In this document: one piece after another, positions 44,842-54,662 of the stretch
Layout: each line of letters begins with the position of its first letter
Numbering within the stretch: the first letter of the stretch is position 1
NCBI GenBank assembly: GCA_021413675.1
Contig: JAIOQA010000199.1
Span: 1 to 64,000, forward strand
DNA from: Deltaproteobacteria bacterium
Lineage (GTDB): Bacteria; Myxococcota_A; Polyangia; Haliangiales; Haliangiaceae
DNA length: 64,000 nucleotides
Direction of reading: 5' to 3'
Notes under the pieces: generated by a model
Database searches by the model: none
Told to the model about the DNA's origin: nothing
Seen by the model: the letters and a program-made list of their open reading frames with translations, nothing else
Program-made: the position numbers and the translations under genes

Positions 44842-45894
44842 CTACGCAGCGTCCGCAGGCGCCCACTGCTCATCGCGCAGGCGTGACCATGCCGCTCGGA
44901 TCTGCGCGGGCTTCATCTGGGACTGCTTCCGGGCGTTCCATTGGTGGACTTTGTCGACCACGTCGGTGAGATCATCTGTCACTGCGCCATGGTGCAAGAC
45001 CCAGTGCACCGTCCCCAGGAGCTCCATTCCGAGCGGGGTCTCGAACCCATCGATTAGCCGTCGGACCCGTTCCAGGCGTCCTTGGGTCTCCGCCTGCCCA
45101 GCGAGCGCAGCCTGCGCCGCGTCAACCGCCCCAGGGAGCAATTCGAGAGGCGTCTCGCGCCGGTTGGCCCCGTCGCCCACGCCGCGCGTGTAGTGACCCT
45201 CCATGTCGCGGAGCACCTTCCGCAATCCGTCGGCGTACGGTCCGTAGTGGTGCGCTCCATATTCGAGTCGCAGTGGTTCGCCACTCTCCTGGAGGAAGTA
45301 CGCAAGCTTCTGCACTTCGACCAGCGTCAGCCGATAGCTGTACACGGTCGCAAGGTACTGATCCATCAAGGCGATGATCGCGGCTCGCTGCGGGTTGAGG
45401 CCTCGTTTCGCGCGGCGATCAATGATCTGCTCGGCCGTCGGCGCATGCCCCGGCTCGAAGAGTACGACCCGCACCTCGGGCATCGTCGCAAACGCGTCCA
45501 CGATCAAGGGGCGTACATGCGCCCATTCGAGCCCGCCGTTGCCGCAACCCAGTGGTGGGACCGCGATCGAGCGGATGCCTAGACGGGCTACCTGAGCCAG
45601 CAGATCACGCAACCCATCGCGGACGTAGTCGAGCTTCGAGGGCTGCCGCCAGTGGGCCTTGGTCGGAAAGTTGATGATGAAGCGGGGCGGCGCGACGCGC
45701 TCCACGATGTGCATGCGCCCCGTGACGACTTCCCCGGCCCGACACGCGCGCTCGTACGACGCGAAGCTCTCCGGGAAGGCCTTCTTGAACTGCAACGCGA
45801 GGCCCTTGCCCATCACACCGACGGTGTTGACGGTATTGGTCAGCGCGTCCACCTCGGCCGCGAGAAGGTTTCCTGTTCCGCGTTCGATCGTCAT
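44842..45894 (-). CDS. darG: DarG antitoxin, DNA ADP-ribosyl glycohydrolase
   Basis: 350 residues. The N-terminal macrodomain (about 1-155) has the DarG pattern: MTIERGTGNLLAAEVDALTN, TVNTVGVMGKGLALQFKKAFP, SIAVPPLGCGNGGLEW. It removes ADP-ribose from DNA. The C-terminal half (about 175-345) has LTLVEVQKLAYFLQESGEPLR and HHYGPYADGLRKVLRDMEGHYTRG, the segment that in DarG binds and neutralises the toxin. It follows darT with a 10-base gap, toxin first, as in known DarTG operons. GC content is visibly lower than in flanking genes, consistent with transfer as a defence island. Confidence 0.92.
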   Translation of the reverse strand: MTIERGTGNLLAAEVDALTNTVNTVGVMGKGLALQFKKAFPESFASYERACRAGEVVTGRMHIVERVAPPRFIINFPTKAHWRQPSKLDYVRDGLRDLLAQVARLGIRSIAVPPLGCGNGGLEWAHVRPLIVDAFATMPEVRVVLFEPGHAPTAEQIIDRRAKRGLNPQRAAIIALMDQYLATVYSYRLTLVEVQKLAYFLQESGEPLRLEYGAHHYGPYADGLRKVLRDMEGHYTRGVGDGANRRETPLELLPGAVDAAQAALAGQAETQGRLERVRRLIDGFETPLGMELLGTVHWVLHHGAVTDDLTDVVDKVHQWNARKQSQMKPAQIRAAWSRLRDEQWAPADAA

Positions 45895-45904
45895 CGGGAT
45901 CGTA

Positions 45905-46531
45905 CTAGTAGTACCACTGCGGCCTGACCGCGACGGTCGCGCGAGTCGGCAGCGGCGCCAACAGATCGCAGACGCGTGCGGCGACCGCGTCTGAGAGCAC
46001 GCCGATCGCGCCGATCGCTTCCCACGCGAAGAAGTCCTTTACCAGGAACTCGGCGTCGCGTTCTTCTCCGACCTCGCTCCAGTACTTGAGCGGCATGACG
46101 TCCCATCGGACCTCGTTGAGGAAGCGCAGGTCGTCGAAGTGCTGCGCATACGCCGGGAGTGGATGTCGGTCGGAGAACGCCCACGCGCGGCCGAGCGAGG
46201 TCGCCCGTTCGACGCTGCTGACCAAGTGCACGACATCAGCCTGGCCGCCTGGATAGTCCGCGTGGCCGCGATCGATCGCGTACAAGAATCGAGATCGACA
46301 GCAGAAGTGGAACGGAACGTACTCGCCGAGTTTTCCATTCTGCGTGGTGTCGACCGTGCGCTTCATGCGCTTGTCTTTGATCCCGCGGTTCCCGATGTTC
46401 GCGACCGCCACGCCTCGTTCGATGCACTTCGCGTGGCTCCACAGGCCGCCCGCCGCGATGATGCTGGGCAGGTTGTCCACCTTCGTGACGTGGAAGATCT
46501 TCGGATTGGCGGGGACCTCCGAATCGCTCAT
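45905..46531 (-). CDS. darT: DarT toxin, DNA ADP-ribosyltransferase
   Basis: 208 residues from ATG 46531; longer frames add unrelated N-terminal sequence. The family opening KIFHVTKVDNLPSIIAAGGLW places the NAD-binding His at 14. GNRGIKDKRMKRTVD and VPFHFCCRSRFLYAI follow. The catalytic Glu is predicted at 161 in ERDAEFLVKDFFAW. It attaches ADP-ribose to thymidine in single-stranded DNA, blocking replication unless DarG reverses it; some DarTG systems protect against phage. Toxin residues appear intact, so the antitoxin is presumably required. A/T-richer than its neighbours. Confidence 0.92.
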   Translation of the reverse strand: MSDSEVPANPKIFHVTKVDNLPSIIAAGGLWSHAKCIERGVAVANIGNRGIKDKRMKRTVDTTQNGKLGEYVPFHFCCRSRFLYAIDRGHADYPGGQADVVHLVSSVERATSLGRAWAFSDRHPLPAYAQHFDDLRFLNEVRWDVMPLKYWSEVGEERDAEFLVKDFFAWEAIGAIGVLSDAVAARVCDLLAPLPTRATVAVRPQWYY

Positions 46532-46587
46532 CTGCGAACTCCAGCGTGGCAGAGACCTGGCCGCTCGTCGATGACCGCGCTGGCGGG

Positions 46588-46616
46588 CTGAAAACCCGCG
46601 CCACTCCCTGTATGGT
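46588..46616 (+). promoter_or_regulatory. possible sigma70-type promoter before FadL-like gene
   Basis: CTGAAA (46588-46593), a 17-base spacer and TATGGT (46611-46616) each match four of six consensus bases. The GTG start of the porin gene lies seven bases after the -10, so a transcript from here would be leaderless. Support is weak, from spacing and bases only. Confidence 0.3.
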
Positions 46617-46622
46617 CGGACC

Positions 46623-47885
46623 GTGTCCGGGGGGAACCGCGCAGCGCTTGCGTTGGTGGCGCTGATCGCGTCGACCGCGTCCGCGCGCGCGTCCACGCTC
46701 GACATCTTCGGGTTCGGCGGCCGATCGCCCGGGCTCGCCGGCACCGGCGTGGCCACCGCCGACGACTACGACGCGACCTTCCTCAACCCGGCGGGCCTGG
46801 CGTACGCGACCCACAAGCGCGCGACCCTCGGCGTGCTGTACGGCTCGTTCGATCTCGTGCTCGCCGGGCAGCGCACCGATACCCAGCCCGCGCGCGGCAG
46901 CGTGATCGGCGGGCTCGTGCCGATGCCGCTCGGCGGCGTGCTGAAGGATCGCGTCGGCCTGGGCTTCGGCTTCTACGTCCCGCTCGACACGCTCAACAAG
47001 GCGGCGGCGCCGTTCCCGGGCGTGCCGAGCTTCGCGTTGCTCGCGACCCGCAGCCAGGTGATCGCGATCCAGGTCGCGGTCGGCGTGCGCGTGAAGGACC
47101 ACCTGTCGATCGGCGCCGGCGTGATCGCGCTGGCTGCGCTGCGCGGCAACATCGATGTCACCACCGACGCGGCCGGCCGCTTCACGACCTTCTCCGAGGA
47201 GCGCCTGGTCACGCAGTTCGCGCCGGTGCTGGGCGTGCGCTACGCGATGCCCGCGAAGCAACTGACCCTCGGCGCCACGTTCCGCGCGCCGTCGCGCTCC
47301 GACTTCGACATCGAGGTCACGAGCGATCTCGGCGACGCGATCCCGCTGTCGTTGCCGCCGATCCGCATCGCCGGCAACGCGCAGTACGATCCGCTGACCG
47401 TCGCGACCGAGGTCGCGTGGCAGGCGCGCCCCGATCTGCTCGCGTCGCTGCAGCTGCAGTACCAGCGCTGGAGCGCGTTCCCGTTGCCGACGGAGAACCC
47501 GGTCAGCGGCACGCCGCCGCAGGCGCCGCCGGGTTTCCACGACACCGTCGTGCCGCGGCTCTCGCTCGAGTACGTGCACCCGGTCGGCCCGAGCCGGTTC
47601 ACCGGGCGCCTCGGCTACGCGTTCCTGTGGTCGCCGGCGCCCGAGATGCGCGGCCGGCAGTCGCTGCTCGACAACCACCGCCACCTCGCGGCGCTCGGCC
47701 TCGGCTGGTCCGATCGGCGGACGCCAGTGCGCATCGACGTCTGGGTGCAGGCGCAGTACCTGCAATTCCGTCGGCACACCAAGGACGCGGGGCTGTTCGA
47801 GCCCGACGACACGCTGCCGTTCATGACGATCAGCACGCGCGGCCACGTGCTCGCCAGCGGGCTCACCGTCGGAGTGGATTTATGA
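46623..47885 (+). CDS. OmpP1/FadL-family outer-membrane protein
   Basis: 420 residues, GTG start. Signal peptide (ALALVALIASTASARA). The mature N-terminus STLDIFGFGGRSPGLAGTGVATADDYDATFLNPAGLAYA is the FadL hatch region with the conserved NPAGL. The remainder alternates amphipathic strands, ending LASGLTVGVDL with a hydrophobic residue pattern of a 14-stranded barrel. FadL proteins move hydrophobic compounds such as fatty acids through the outer membrane. Its stop overlaps the next, paralogous gene by ATGA. Confidence 0.85.
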   Translation: MSGGNRAALALVALIASTASARASTLDIFGFGGRSPGLAGTGVATADDYDATFLNPAGLAYATHKRATLGVLYGSFDLVLAGQRTDTQPARGSVIGGLVPMPLGGVLKDRVGLGFGFYVPLDTLNKAAAPFPGVPSFALLATRSQVIAIQVAVGVRVKDHLSIGAGVIALAALRGNIDVTTDAAGRFTTFSEERLVTQFAPVLGVRYAMPAKQLTLGATFRAPSRSDFDIEVTSDLGDAIPLSLPPIRIAGNAQYDPLTVATEVAWQARPDLLASLQLQYQRWSAFPLPTENPVSGTPPQAPPGFHDTVVPRLSLEYVHPVGPSRFTGRLGYAFLWSPAPEMRGRQSLLDNHRHLAALGLGWSDRRTPVRIDVWVQAQYLQFRRHTKDAGLFEPDDTLPFMTISTRGHVLASGLTVGVDL

Positions 47886-49204
47886 GAGCGGCGATCGCGA
47901 TCGCGATCGTGTGCGCCGCGGCGCCGGCGCGCGCGAACCCCGCCGACCTGTTCGGCATCGGCGCGCGCGGCCCGGCGATGGGCGGCGCGCAGGTCGCCGC
48001 CGCCGACGACGCCACCGCGAACTACTACAACCCGGCGCTGATGGCGCGGCTCGACGACATCCGCATCGAGCTCGGCTACCAGGTCGCGCTGCCCGCGCTC
48101 GCCGTCGACAACCAGCAGCTCAACGTCGATTCCGCCCGCGGCATGGACATCAACCTCGCGGTGCCCGGCAAGCTCGGCGGCGCGCGGCTCGCGTTCGGCG
48201 CGGCGCTCTATCTCCCGGATCAGCAGATCACGCGGCTGCGCAACCAGTCGGCGCAGCAGCCGCGCTTCATCGAGTACGACAACCTCCCGCAGCGGATCAT
48301 GCTCGCGGCCAACATCGCGATGTCGGTCGGCGATCGGCTGTCGCTCGGCGCCGGCATCTCGTACATGTCGTCGACCAAGGGCGCGATCAGCCTGCGCGGC
48401 CTCATCGGCCTGCCGCAGCCCGACGACAGCCAGCTCGCGCTCGCGATGGACGTCGATCTCAAGACGATCCGCTACGCGGTGCTCGGCGCGGCCTACCGGC
48501 TGAAGCCGTGGCTCGACGTCGGGGTGAGCTACCGCGGCGGCTTCAAGCTCGTCGTCGATCTGGCGTTCGGCATCCGCGGCGATGTCGGCTCGCCGGGCCA
48601 GCCGCCGGTGGTGACCAACGGCCACCTCGATCTCACCACCATCTCGCAGGACCTGTTCCAGCCGGCGCAGTACACCGCCGGGTTCGCGGCGCGGCTCACG
48701 CCGCGCTTCACGCTCGCGTTCGATCTCGCGTACCACCGCTGGTCGACGTTCGAGAACCCGTCGGCGCACATCACGATCGATCTCGATGTCGGGCAGTTCA
48801 ACGACCTCGTCAAGATCCCGCCGTTCTCGGCGCTGCCCGCGCCCAACTTCCACGACATCGTCGTGCCGCGCCTGGGCATGGAGTGGCTCGCGAAGCAGTC
48901 GGAGGCGCGCGCCCTGCGCGTCCGCGCCGGCTACGTCTACCAGCCCACGCCCGCGCCCGAGCAGGTCGGCGAGACCAACTTCATCGACGACGATCGCCAC
49001 GTCTTCTCGCTCGGCGCGGGGCTCGAGCTGCGCCACGGCCTGGGCGAGATCGTGCCGCGGCCGCTGTCGCTCGACGCGTTCGTGGCGCTGACCGCGCTCG
49101 AGCCGCGCCAGCACCGCAAGCTGTCGCCGGTCGATCCGATCGGCGACTACCGCTCGGGCGGCCACATCTGGTCGATGGGCGTGCTGTCGAGGTGGCGGTT
49201 CTGA
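47882..49204 (+). CDS. second OmpP1/FadL-family outer-membrane protein
   Basis: 440 residues. Signal peptide AIAIAIVCAAAPARA, then NPADLFGIGARGPAMGGAQVAAADDATANYYNPALMARL, the same hatch layout as the preceding gene with NPALM in place of NPAGL. Strand-like repeats run to the end (GGHIWSMGVLSRWRF, ending in the Phe typical of outer-membrane barrels). By its shared opening and adjacency it is a tandem paralogue, diverged. It overlaps the next lipoprotein gene by one base (TGATG), so three genes form one translation-coupled operon. Confidence 0.85.
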   Translation: MRAAIAIAIVCAAAPARANPADLFGIGARGPAMGGAQVAAADDATANYYNPALMARLDDIRIELGYQVALPALAVDNQQLNVDSARGMDINLAVPGKLGGARLAFGAALYLPDQQITRLRNQSAQQPRFIEYDNLPQRIMLAANIAMSVGDRLSLGAGISYMSSTKGAISLRGLIGLPQPDDSQLALAMDVDLKTIRYAVLGAAYRLKPWLDVGVSYRGGFKLVVDLAFGIRGDVGSPGQPPVVTNGHLDLTTISQDLFQPAQYTAGFAARLTPRFTLAFDLAYHRWSTFENPSAHITIDLDVGQFNDLVKIPPFSALPAPNFHDIVVPRLGMEWLAKQSEARALRVRAGYVYQPTPAPEQVGETNFIDDDRHVFSLGAGLELRHGLGEIVPRPLSLDAFVALTALEPRQHRKLSPVDPIGDYRSGGHIWSMGVLSRWRF

Positions 49205-50184
49205 TGCGCGCGCGCTGGCTCATCGGCATCGTCGCGCTCGCGGGCTGCGGCCTCGATCCGTTCGGCGAGTCCGGCGGCGTCCCGACCAACTTGCCGACCC
49301 AGGGCGCGGGCCCGTACGGCCGCCTCGAGTCCGACGACAGCACGCCGACCGACGAGCCGTTCGTGCTCGATGATCGCGACGCCGAGCTCTACGATCCGTG
49401 CGCGCTCTACGGCGCCGGCGTGCGCCTCTGGTTCACGCGCGAGGTCACCGGCGCGCCCGCCGACGATCAGCAGATCTTCCAGGTCGAGCTGCCATCGGTG
49501 CACGCGCTGCCGGTCGCCGATCCGGTGCTCGCGCTCGCCGCCGATCAGGCCTGGGAAGAGGGCCGCGTGCTCGCGCCCGGCGTGGTCGATCTCGGCGGCG
49601 GTCACCTCGTGATGTTCTACGAAGGCGGCGTCGCGAACCCGGCGATCGGCCGCGCCGACTCCACCGACGACGGCGCGACCTGGCAGAAGCGCGGCGCGCC
49701 CGTGCTCGTCGGTGCGACCGCGCCCAGCGCGGCGTTCGCGAGCGATCGCATGGAGGTCTACGTCACGCGCCCGGGGGTGCCCGGCATCTGGCGCGCGACC
49801 GCGATCGGCCTTGCGCCTGCGGATCTCACGCTCGAGGACGCGCCGATCGTCGTGCCGCGCCCGGACCTCGAGAAGGCCTTCGACGCGGTCGCGGTCCGCG
49901 ATCCGGCGATCGTCATCGAGCGCCAGCCGTCGGGGCGCCTGCACTGGGGCCTGTTCTTCGTCGGCACCAACGCCGATGACCCCGATCCGGCGGCGTCGCA
50001 TCCATCGGTGGGCTACGCCGGCTCGTTCGATGGCGACGCATGGGAGCGGTTCGGCGGCGCGGCGGCGCAGCTGTCTGCGCCCGCGACCGGTCCCTCGGTG
50101 GTGCTACCGCCCGCCTCGGGCCTCCTGATCTTCGCCGAGACCAAGCGCGGCCGGCGCGCGCTCGCCGCCGCGACCAACCCGTGA
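49204..50184 (+). CDS. lipoprotein, predicted beta-propeller (glycosidase-like)
   Basis: 326 residues. Lipobox LAGC (about Cys15). The mature protein shows five-bladed-propeller features shared with GH43/GH32/sialidase-like folds: AELYDPCALYGAGVRLWFTR, VVDLGGGHLVMFYEGG, GRADSTDDGATWQKRGAPVL (an Asp-box-like S-x-D-x-G-x-T-W), VYVTRPGVPGIWRATA, RDPAIVIERQPSG. The two coupled FadL-like porins suggest it processes or captures a ligand for them at the cell surface. Enzymatic activity is not established; the match is to fold only. Confidence 0.65.
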   Translation: MRARWLIGIVALAGCGLDPFGESGGVPTNLPTQGAGPYGRLESDDSTPTDEPFVLDDRDAELYDPCALYGAGVRLWFTREVTGAPADDQQIFQVELPSVHALPVADPVLALAADQAWEEGRVLAPGVVDLGGGHLVMFYEGGVANPAIGRADSTDDGATWQKRGAPVLVGATAPSAAFASDRMEVYVTRPGVPGIWRATAIGLAPADLTLEDAPIVVPRPDLEKAFDAVAVRDPAIVIERQPSGRLHWGLFFVGTNADDPDPAASHPSVGYAGSFDGDAWERFGGAAAQLSAPATGPSVVLPPASGLLIFAETKRGRRALAAATNP

Positions 50185-50329
50185 GATCCGTGATCTTCGA
50201 CGGTCGAGGTGGCAGGTCGACCGCCGCACGCGCGGCTACCCGACCAAATCCCGCCCCGCTTGCGCGCGCGCGGCGCAGCCGTGGTACCATTCCTGGAGCG
50301 GAGGCCCTCGGCTCGTCCGCCAACTGCCC

Positions 50330-51261
50330 ATGAAGGTTCGGTTTTGGGGCGTTCGGGGATCGATCCCCGTCCCCGGGCGGCTCACCAACCGCTACGGCGG
50401 CAATACCTCGTGCGTCGAGGTCAGGCCGCGTGGCGCCGCGCCGATCATCATCGACGCCGGCACCGGTATTCGCCGCCTCGGAAAATCACTCATGGAGACG
50501 GCGTTCGGCGATGGCGGCGGCAGCGCGCACATCCTGATCAGCCACACCCACTGGGACCATATCCAGGGGCTGCCGTTCTTCGCGCCGTTCTACACCAAGG
50601 GCAACCAGATCCAGGTCTATGCCCGGCAGCGCGAGGACACGCACCTCCAGGCGGTGTTCGCGTCGCAGACCGAGGACCCGTACTTCCCGGTGCCGCTGTC
50701 GAGCCTGCGCGCCGAGATCCAGTTCCACGAGCTGGTCGAGGGCGCGCAGTTCCAGATCGGCAACGCGACCGTCACGTGCACGCGCCTCAACCATCCGTGG
50801 ATCGCGATGGCGTACCGCATCGACGCCGACAACGCGTCGGTCGTGTACTGCTCCGACACCGCGCCGTTCACGGATGTCCTGCTCGAGCACGAGTTCATCA
50901 AGTCGCCGCCCAAGGTCGGCGCCGAGCTGCCGCAGGCGATCGCCGACAAGCTCGCCGAGATGCGCGCGGCGCTGGTCGCGATGTGCCGCGGCGCCGACCT
51001 GCTGATCTACGACACGCAGTTCACGCCCGACGAGTACAAGCGTCAGCCGCACTGGGGCCACTCCACGCCCGACGACGCGATCGCGGTCGCGCGCGAGGCC
51101 GGCATCAAGTGCCTGTGCCTCTACCACCACGCGCCGATGCGCAGCGACGACGCGCAGGACGCGATCCTCGAGGCGACGCGCGCGACGGTGCTCCACGCTG
51201 GCGACGCGTTCTCGGTGGTCGCCGCGTTCGAGGGCCTCGAGCTCACGATCGGAGAGGACGA

Positions 51262-51265
<4 letters not shown>
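50330..51265 (+). CDS. metallo-beta-lactamase-fold hydrolase (1 of 2)
   Basis: 311 residues. Opening MKVRFWGVRGSIPVPG followed by LTNRYGGNTSCVEVR and IIIDAGTGIRRLG, then the metal site SHTHWDHIQGLPFF (HxHxDH, about 67-72). Later metal ligands are suggested by RLNHPW, CSDTAP and LCLYHHAP. It belongs to the group of MBL enzymes related to phosphoribosyl cyclic phosphodiesterases and RNase Z; the substrate is unknown. It has a C-terminal extension compared with its tandem paralogue. Stop overlaps the next gene by GTGA. Confidence 0.88.
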
Positions 51266-52113
<848 letters not shown>

Positions 52114-52170
52114 TCGGCGGTCGCTGGCCGGTTGCCAGCGCGTGATCGCGGACGCGCGTATGATCGAGCG

Positions 52171-52605
52171 GTGGCGGATCCGACGCGCGTGTTCCTCTGG
52201 TCGCTCCCGAACCCGGTGATCATCGTGCCGGCGGCGACCGGCGTGATCTACTGCAACCAGGTCGATGGCGTGACCTGCGGTCGCCGCGAGCTCGAGGGCT
52301 ACCTCGTGCCGTTGCCGCGCGTCGACAGCCAGGTGTTCTCGCCCGACTGGTGGGAGCACGACTACCACGTGCGCGGCGCCGGCGACGACGACGCGTGGGC
52401 CGAGGTCTGCAAGCGCATCGAGCTGGTGCTCGCCGGCTGCGTGAGCTCCGGCGAGGCGCCGCGCGCGATCGCGGTGGTGCCCCACGCCGACAACGTCGAG
52501 GCGTGGATCCACGTCGCGTTCGAGCTACCGCGGCTCGATCCCGACGGCACCGACCGCGGGGTCGTGCGGCTCGAGGGCGTGCTGACCTGGGAGAACTGCG
52601 ACTGA
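52171..52605 (+). CDS. hypothetical protein
   Basis: 144 residues, GTG start at 52171. Not firmly recognised. The N-terminus RVFLWSLPNPVIIVPAATG leads to VIYCNQVDGVTCGRRELEGYLVPLP, where two cysteines flank a QVDGV turn. The C-terminal half (AIAVVPHADNVEAWIHVAFELPRL, GVVRLEGVLTWENCD) is beta-rich with a final Cys. No signal peptide or membrane segment. Small proteins of this type are often found as singletons near toxin or immunity genes, but nothing here supports that. Its 3' end overlaps the converging membrane-protein gene by 81 bases. Confidence 0.6.
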   Translation: MADPTRVFLWSLPNPVIIVPAATGVIYCNQVDGVTCGRRELEGYLVPLPRVDSQVFSPDWWEHDYHVRGAGDDDAWAEVCKRIELVLAGCVSSGEAPRAIAVVPHADNVEAWIHVAFELPRLDPDGTDRGVVRLEGVLTWENCD

Positions 52606-53445
52606 TCTGGCCGCCGCCGTTGCCGCGAGCACGAGGGCGAGACACGGGAGGTTCACGAGGCCGACGTTGAAGGTCGCCCCGACGGCGAGGCTCAGCGCGG
52701 TGTCGATCGCGAACCACGCGAGCACGCTCGTCACGATCGCGCGCCGGACCCAGGCCTCGCCCGAGGCGCGGCGCGCCGCCCATCCGAGCATCAGGAACTG
52801 CGCGGCGATCGTCCCACCGATCGGCCCGGCGACGAAGCGCTGCCACACGATCGCGTCGGGCGACGCGGGCGCACCCAGCCAGCCGTCGAGGTACGTGACC
52901 CAGGGCGGGAGCTGCAGCCCGCCGATCGCGATCGCGAGCCCGAGGCCGAGGTTCAGCGCGCAGACCAGCTCCAGCGCCCACCAGCCGCGTGCGCGTGGGA
53001 CGCGCGGGTGCGGCGCGCCCTGCCGGCGAAGCCGCAGGAGCAGCGGCCCGGCGATCACGAGCGGCGCGCAGTTGACCAGGATGATGTTCGAGGGCGCGCC
53101 CATCGCGGCCGACACGCTCGAGTCGATGAGCCACCAGGTCGCGAGCCCGGCCACCGAGGCCTGCCAGGCCCAGCGCGCACGGGCCGCGAGCGGGACGCGC
53201 GCGAGCCACCAGGCCGCGAGCCACTTGCCCGCGATCGAGGCGCCGAGGATCGCGTCGGTGAGCCCGGCGAGCCGCGCGACGTCGTCGGGAAGATCGCGGG
53301 CGCCGAACAGCTCGCCCGCCACGGCGCCTCGCCACCACGCGAACAGCGGGGTCGCGCCGGCGACCGCCAGCGCCGCGCCGAGCGCCACGAAGCCAAGACA
53401 CGCCTGTTGGTAGAGACGGAGCGGCCGATCAAGCGTGCGCGTCAC
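52525..53445 (-). CDS. multi-pass membrane protein, unknown
   Basis: 306 residues, GTG start at 53445, which overlaps the upstream lipoprotein stop (GTGA). Seven or so hydrophobic segments (LYQQACLGFVALGAALAVAG, SIAGKWLAAWWLAR, WQASVAGLATWWLID, NCAPLVIAGPLLLRL, LELVCALNLGLGLAIAIGG, VAGPIGGTIAAQFLMLGW, LVNLPCLALVLAATAAA) make a polytopic inner-membrane protein. Conserved DSSVSAAMGA and DTALSLAVGA segments, each after an aromatic helix, show an internal two-fold repeat. Function not recognised. Likely co-expressed with the Cys-rich lipoprotein. Confidence 0.6.
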   Translation of the reverse strand: MTRTLDRPLRLYQQACLGFVALGAALAVAGATPLFAWWRGAVAGELFGARDLPDDVARLAGLTDAILGASIAGKWLAAWWLARVPLAARARWAWQASVAGLATWWLIDSSVSAAMGAPSNIILVNCAPLVIAGPLLLRLRRQGAPHPRVPRARGWWALELVCALNLGLGLAIAIGGLQLPPWVTYLDGWLGAPASPDAIVWQRFVAGPIGGTIAAQFLMLGWAARRASGEAWVRRAIVTSVLAWFAIDTALSLAVGATFNVGLVNLPCLALVLAATAAARSVAVLPGQHALEPHDPAVGAVGIEPR

Positions 53446-53834
53446 GACGGCGACGGCCCCGTGCAGGCGGGGTCGGCGGGGTGGGCGCCGCAGTACGCCA
53501 TCATGCAATCGACCGATGGGTACGGATCGCAGCCCCGGGCGCACTGGTCCGAGGACCACGCGTCGATGCACTCCCACCACGCGATGTCCTCGTCGAGACA
53601 CCCGGCGCGGTCCTTCACCTCGGCGTTCGCGACGCAGTCGTAGCTGGCGTTGGTCGGGCAACCGGCTTCGATGAACGTCCGGTGCGCCTGCCGGCAGATC
53701 TGGATGTCGTGGTCGAGGGGCGACTGCGCCGCGGCATCGCCGCCATCGCCACCACCGCCACCGCCGCCATCGTGGACGACGATGCAGGATGCGAGGACGG
53801 ACACCGCGGCGGCTGCGAGGAGGCGGACGTTCAT
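53442..53834 (-). CDS. small cysteine-rich lipoprotein
   Basis: 130 residues. Lipobox LASC (about Cys17), then a Gly-rich spacer (GGGGGGGDGGD). The folded part has ten cysteines: IQICRQAH, EAGCPTNASYDCVANAEVK, AGCLDEDIAWWECIDAW, DQCARGCDPYPSVDCMMAYCGAHPADPAC. Even number and spacing suggest disulfide bonds. Probably an outer-membrane-surface protein; no family recognised. Translationally coupled to the downstream membrane protein. Confidence 0.72.
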   Translation of the reverse strand: MNVRLLAAAAVSVLASCIVVHDGGGGGGGDGGDAAAQSPLDHDIQICRQAHRTFIEAGCPTNASYDCVANAEVKDRAGCLDEDIAWWECIDAWSSDQCARGCDPYPSVDCMMAYCGAHPADPACTGPSPS

Positions 53835-53968
53835 GTCCCCAGGATGGCGAGGCCGACAGCGCCTCGCACCTCGCGGCGATCTCGCCCGGAACGCTCGCGG
53901 TCACCGGGACTTGCGACGATCGCCGGACCCGCGCCTCGCGTTCGTCGAGCGCCGGCACGGCGCGGTCC

Positions 53969-54598
53969 TCACCTCGCGTTCGTGACGAACCCGAGGCACA
54001 GCGTGACGAGCTCGCGCTCGATCGTGCCGTCGGTGACCAGCTCGCGCCGCGCGTGCAGCGCGTCCTCGACGACCTTCGTGCACGCGACCGTCATCACGTA
54101 GGCGACCAGCGCCGGATCGCGCCCGCCGAGGCGATCGCGGTGCATGCCGAGCAGCGCGGTCGCCGCCATGATCACGCGATCGAGCTCGGCGCGGACCGCC
54201 GCGTGCTCGGTCACGCGCCCGACGTGCCGGAACAGCTCGCTGTAGGTCGCGGCGTCGGCCGCGAACCAGCCGACCATGAACCGCACGGCGACCGCGATCG
54301 CGTCCTCGAGCGGCAGGGTCCCGATCGTGGCGAGCTGCGCGACCATCGCGTCGTTGCCGGCGCGCGCCCGCGCCTCGATCGCCTCGCGCACGGCGACGTC
54401 CTTCGAGGCGAAGTACTGGTACACGCTCCCGACGCTGACCCCGGCGCGCGCGGCGATGTGGTCGGTGCTGACGTTCTCGAGGCCGCGCTCCGCGGCCAGC
54501 TCGACGGTCGCCTGCACGATCGCATCGACCATCGCGCGCGAGCGCTCCTGGCGGGGTCGACGGCGAAACCCGTCGATGGGCCGGCGGCGCGGCGGCAT
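53969..54598 (-). CDS. TetR-family transcriptional regulator
   Basis: 209 residues. The N-terminal helix-turn-helix is typical: FRRRPRQERSRAMVDAIVQA, then NVSTDHIAARAGVSVGSVYQYFASKD (about 38-63). The C-terminal ligand domain (about 75-205) resembles the TetR_C group with FMVGWFAADAATYSELFRHVG. It likely represses a nearby promoter in response to a small hydrophobic ligand. The target is uncertain: the PHP-domain lipoprotein upstream on the same strand is the closest candidate, and autoregulation is common in the family. Confidence 0.88.
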   Translation of the reverse strand: MPPRRRPIDGFRRRPRQERSRAMVDAIVQATVELAAERGLENVSTDHIAARAGVSVGSVYQYFASKDVAVREAIEARARAGNDAMVAQLATIGTLPLEDAIAVAVRFMVGWFAADAATYSELFRHVGRVTEHAAVRAELDRVIMAATALLGMHRDRLGGRDPALVAYVMTVACTKVVEDALHARRELVTDGTIERELVTLCLGFVTNAR

Positions 54599-54662
54599 CT
54601 CGTCGATGGTAGTTCGGCCGTGATCGGCTGCGCAACCCGCCGTCAGGCCATGCGGCAGAAGG

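Noticed and set aside
45905-46756. Longer reading of DarT starting at 46756
   Set aside because: The added residues are Arg/Pro-rich and overlap the porin's promoter and start on the other strand; the family begins at MSDSEVPANPKIFHVTK.
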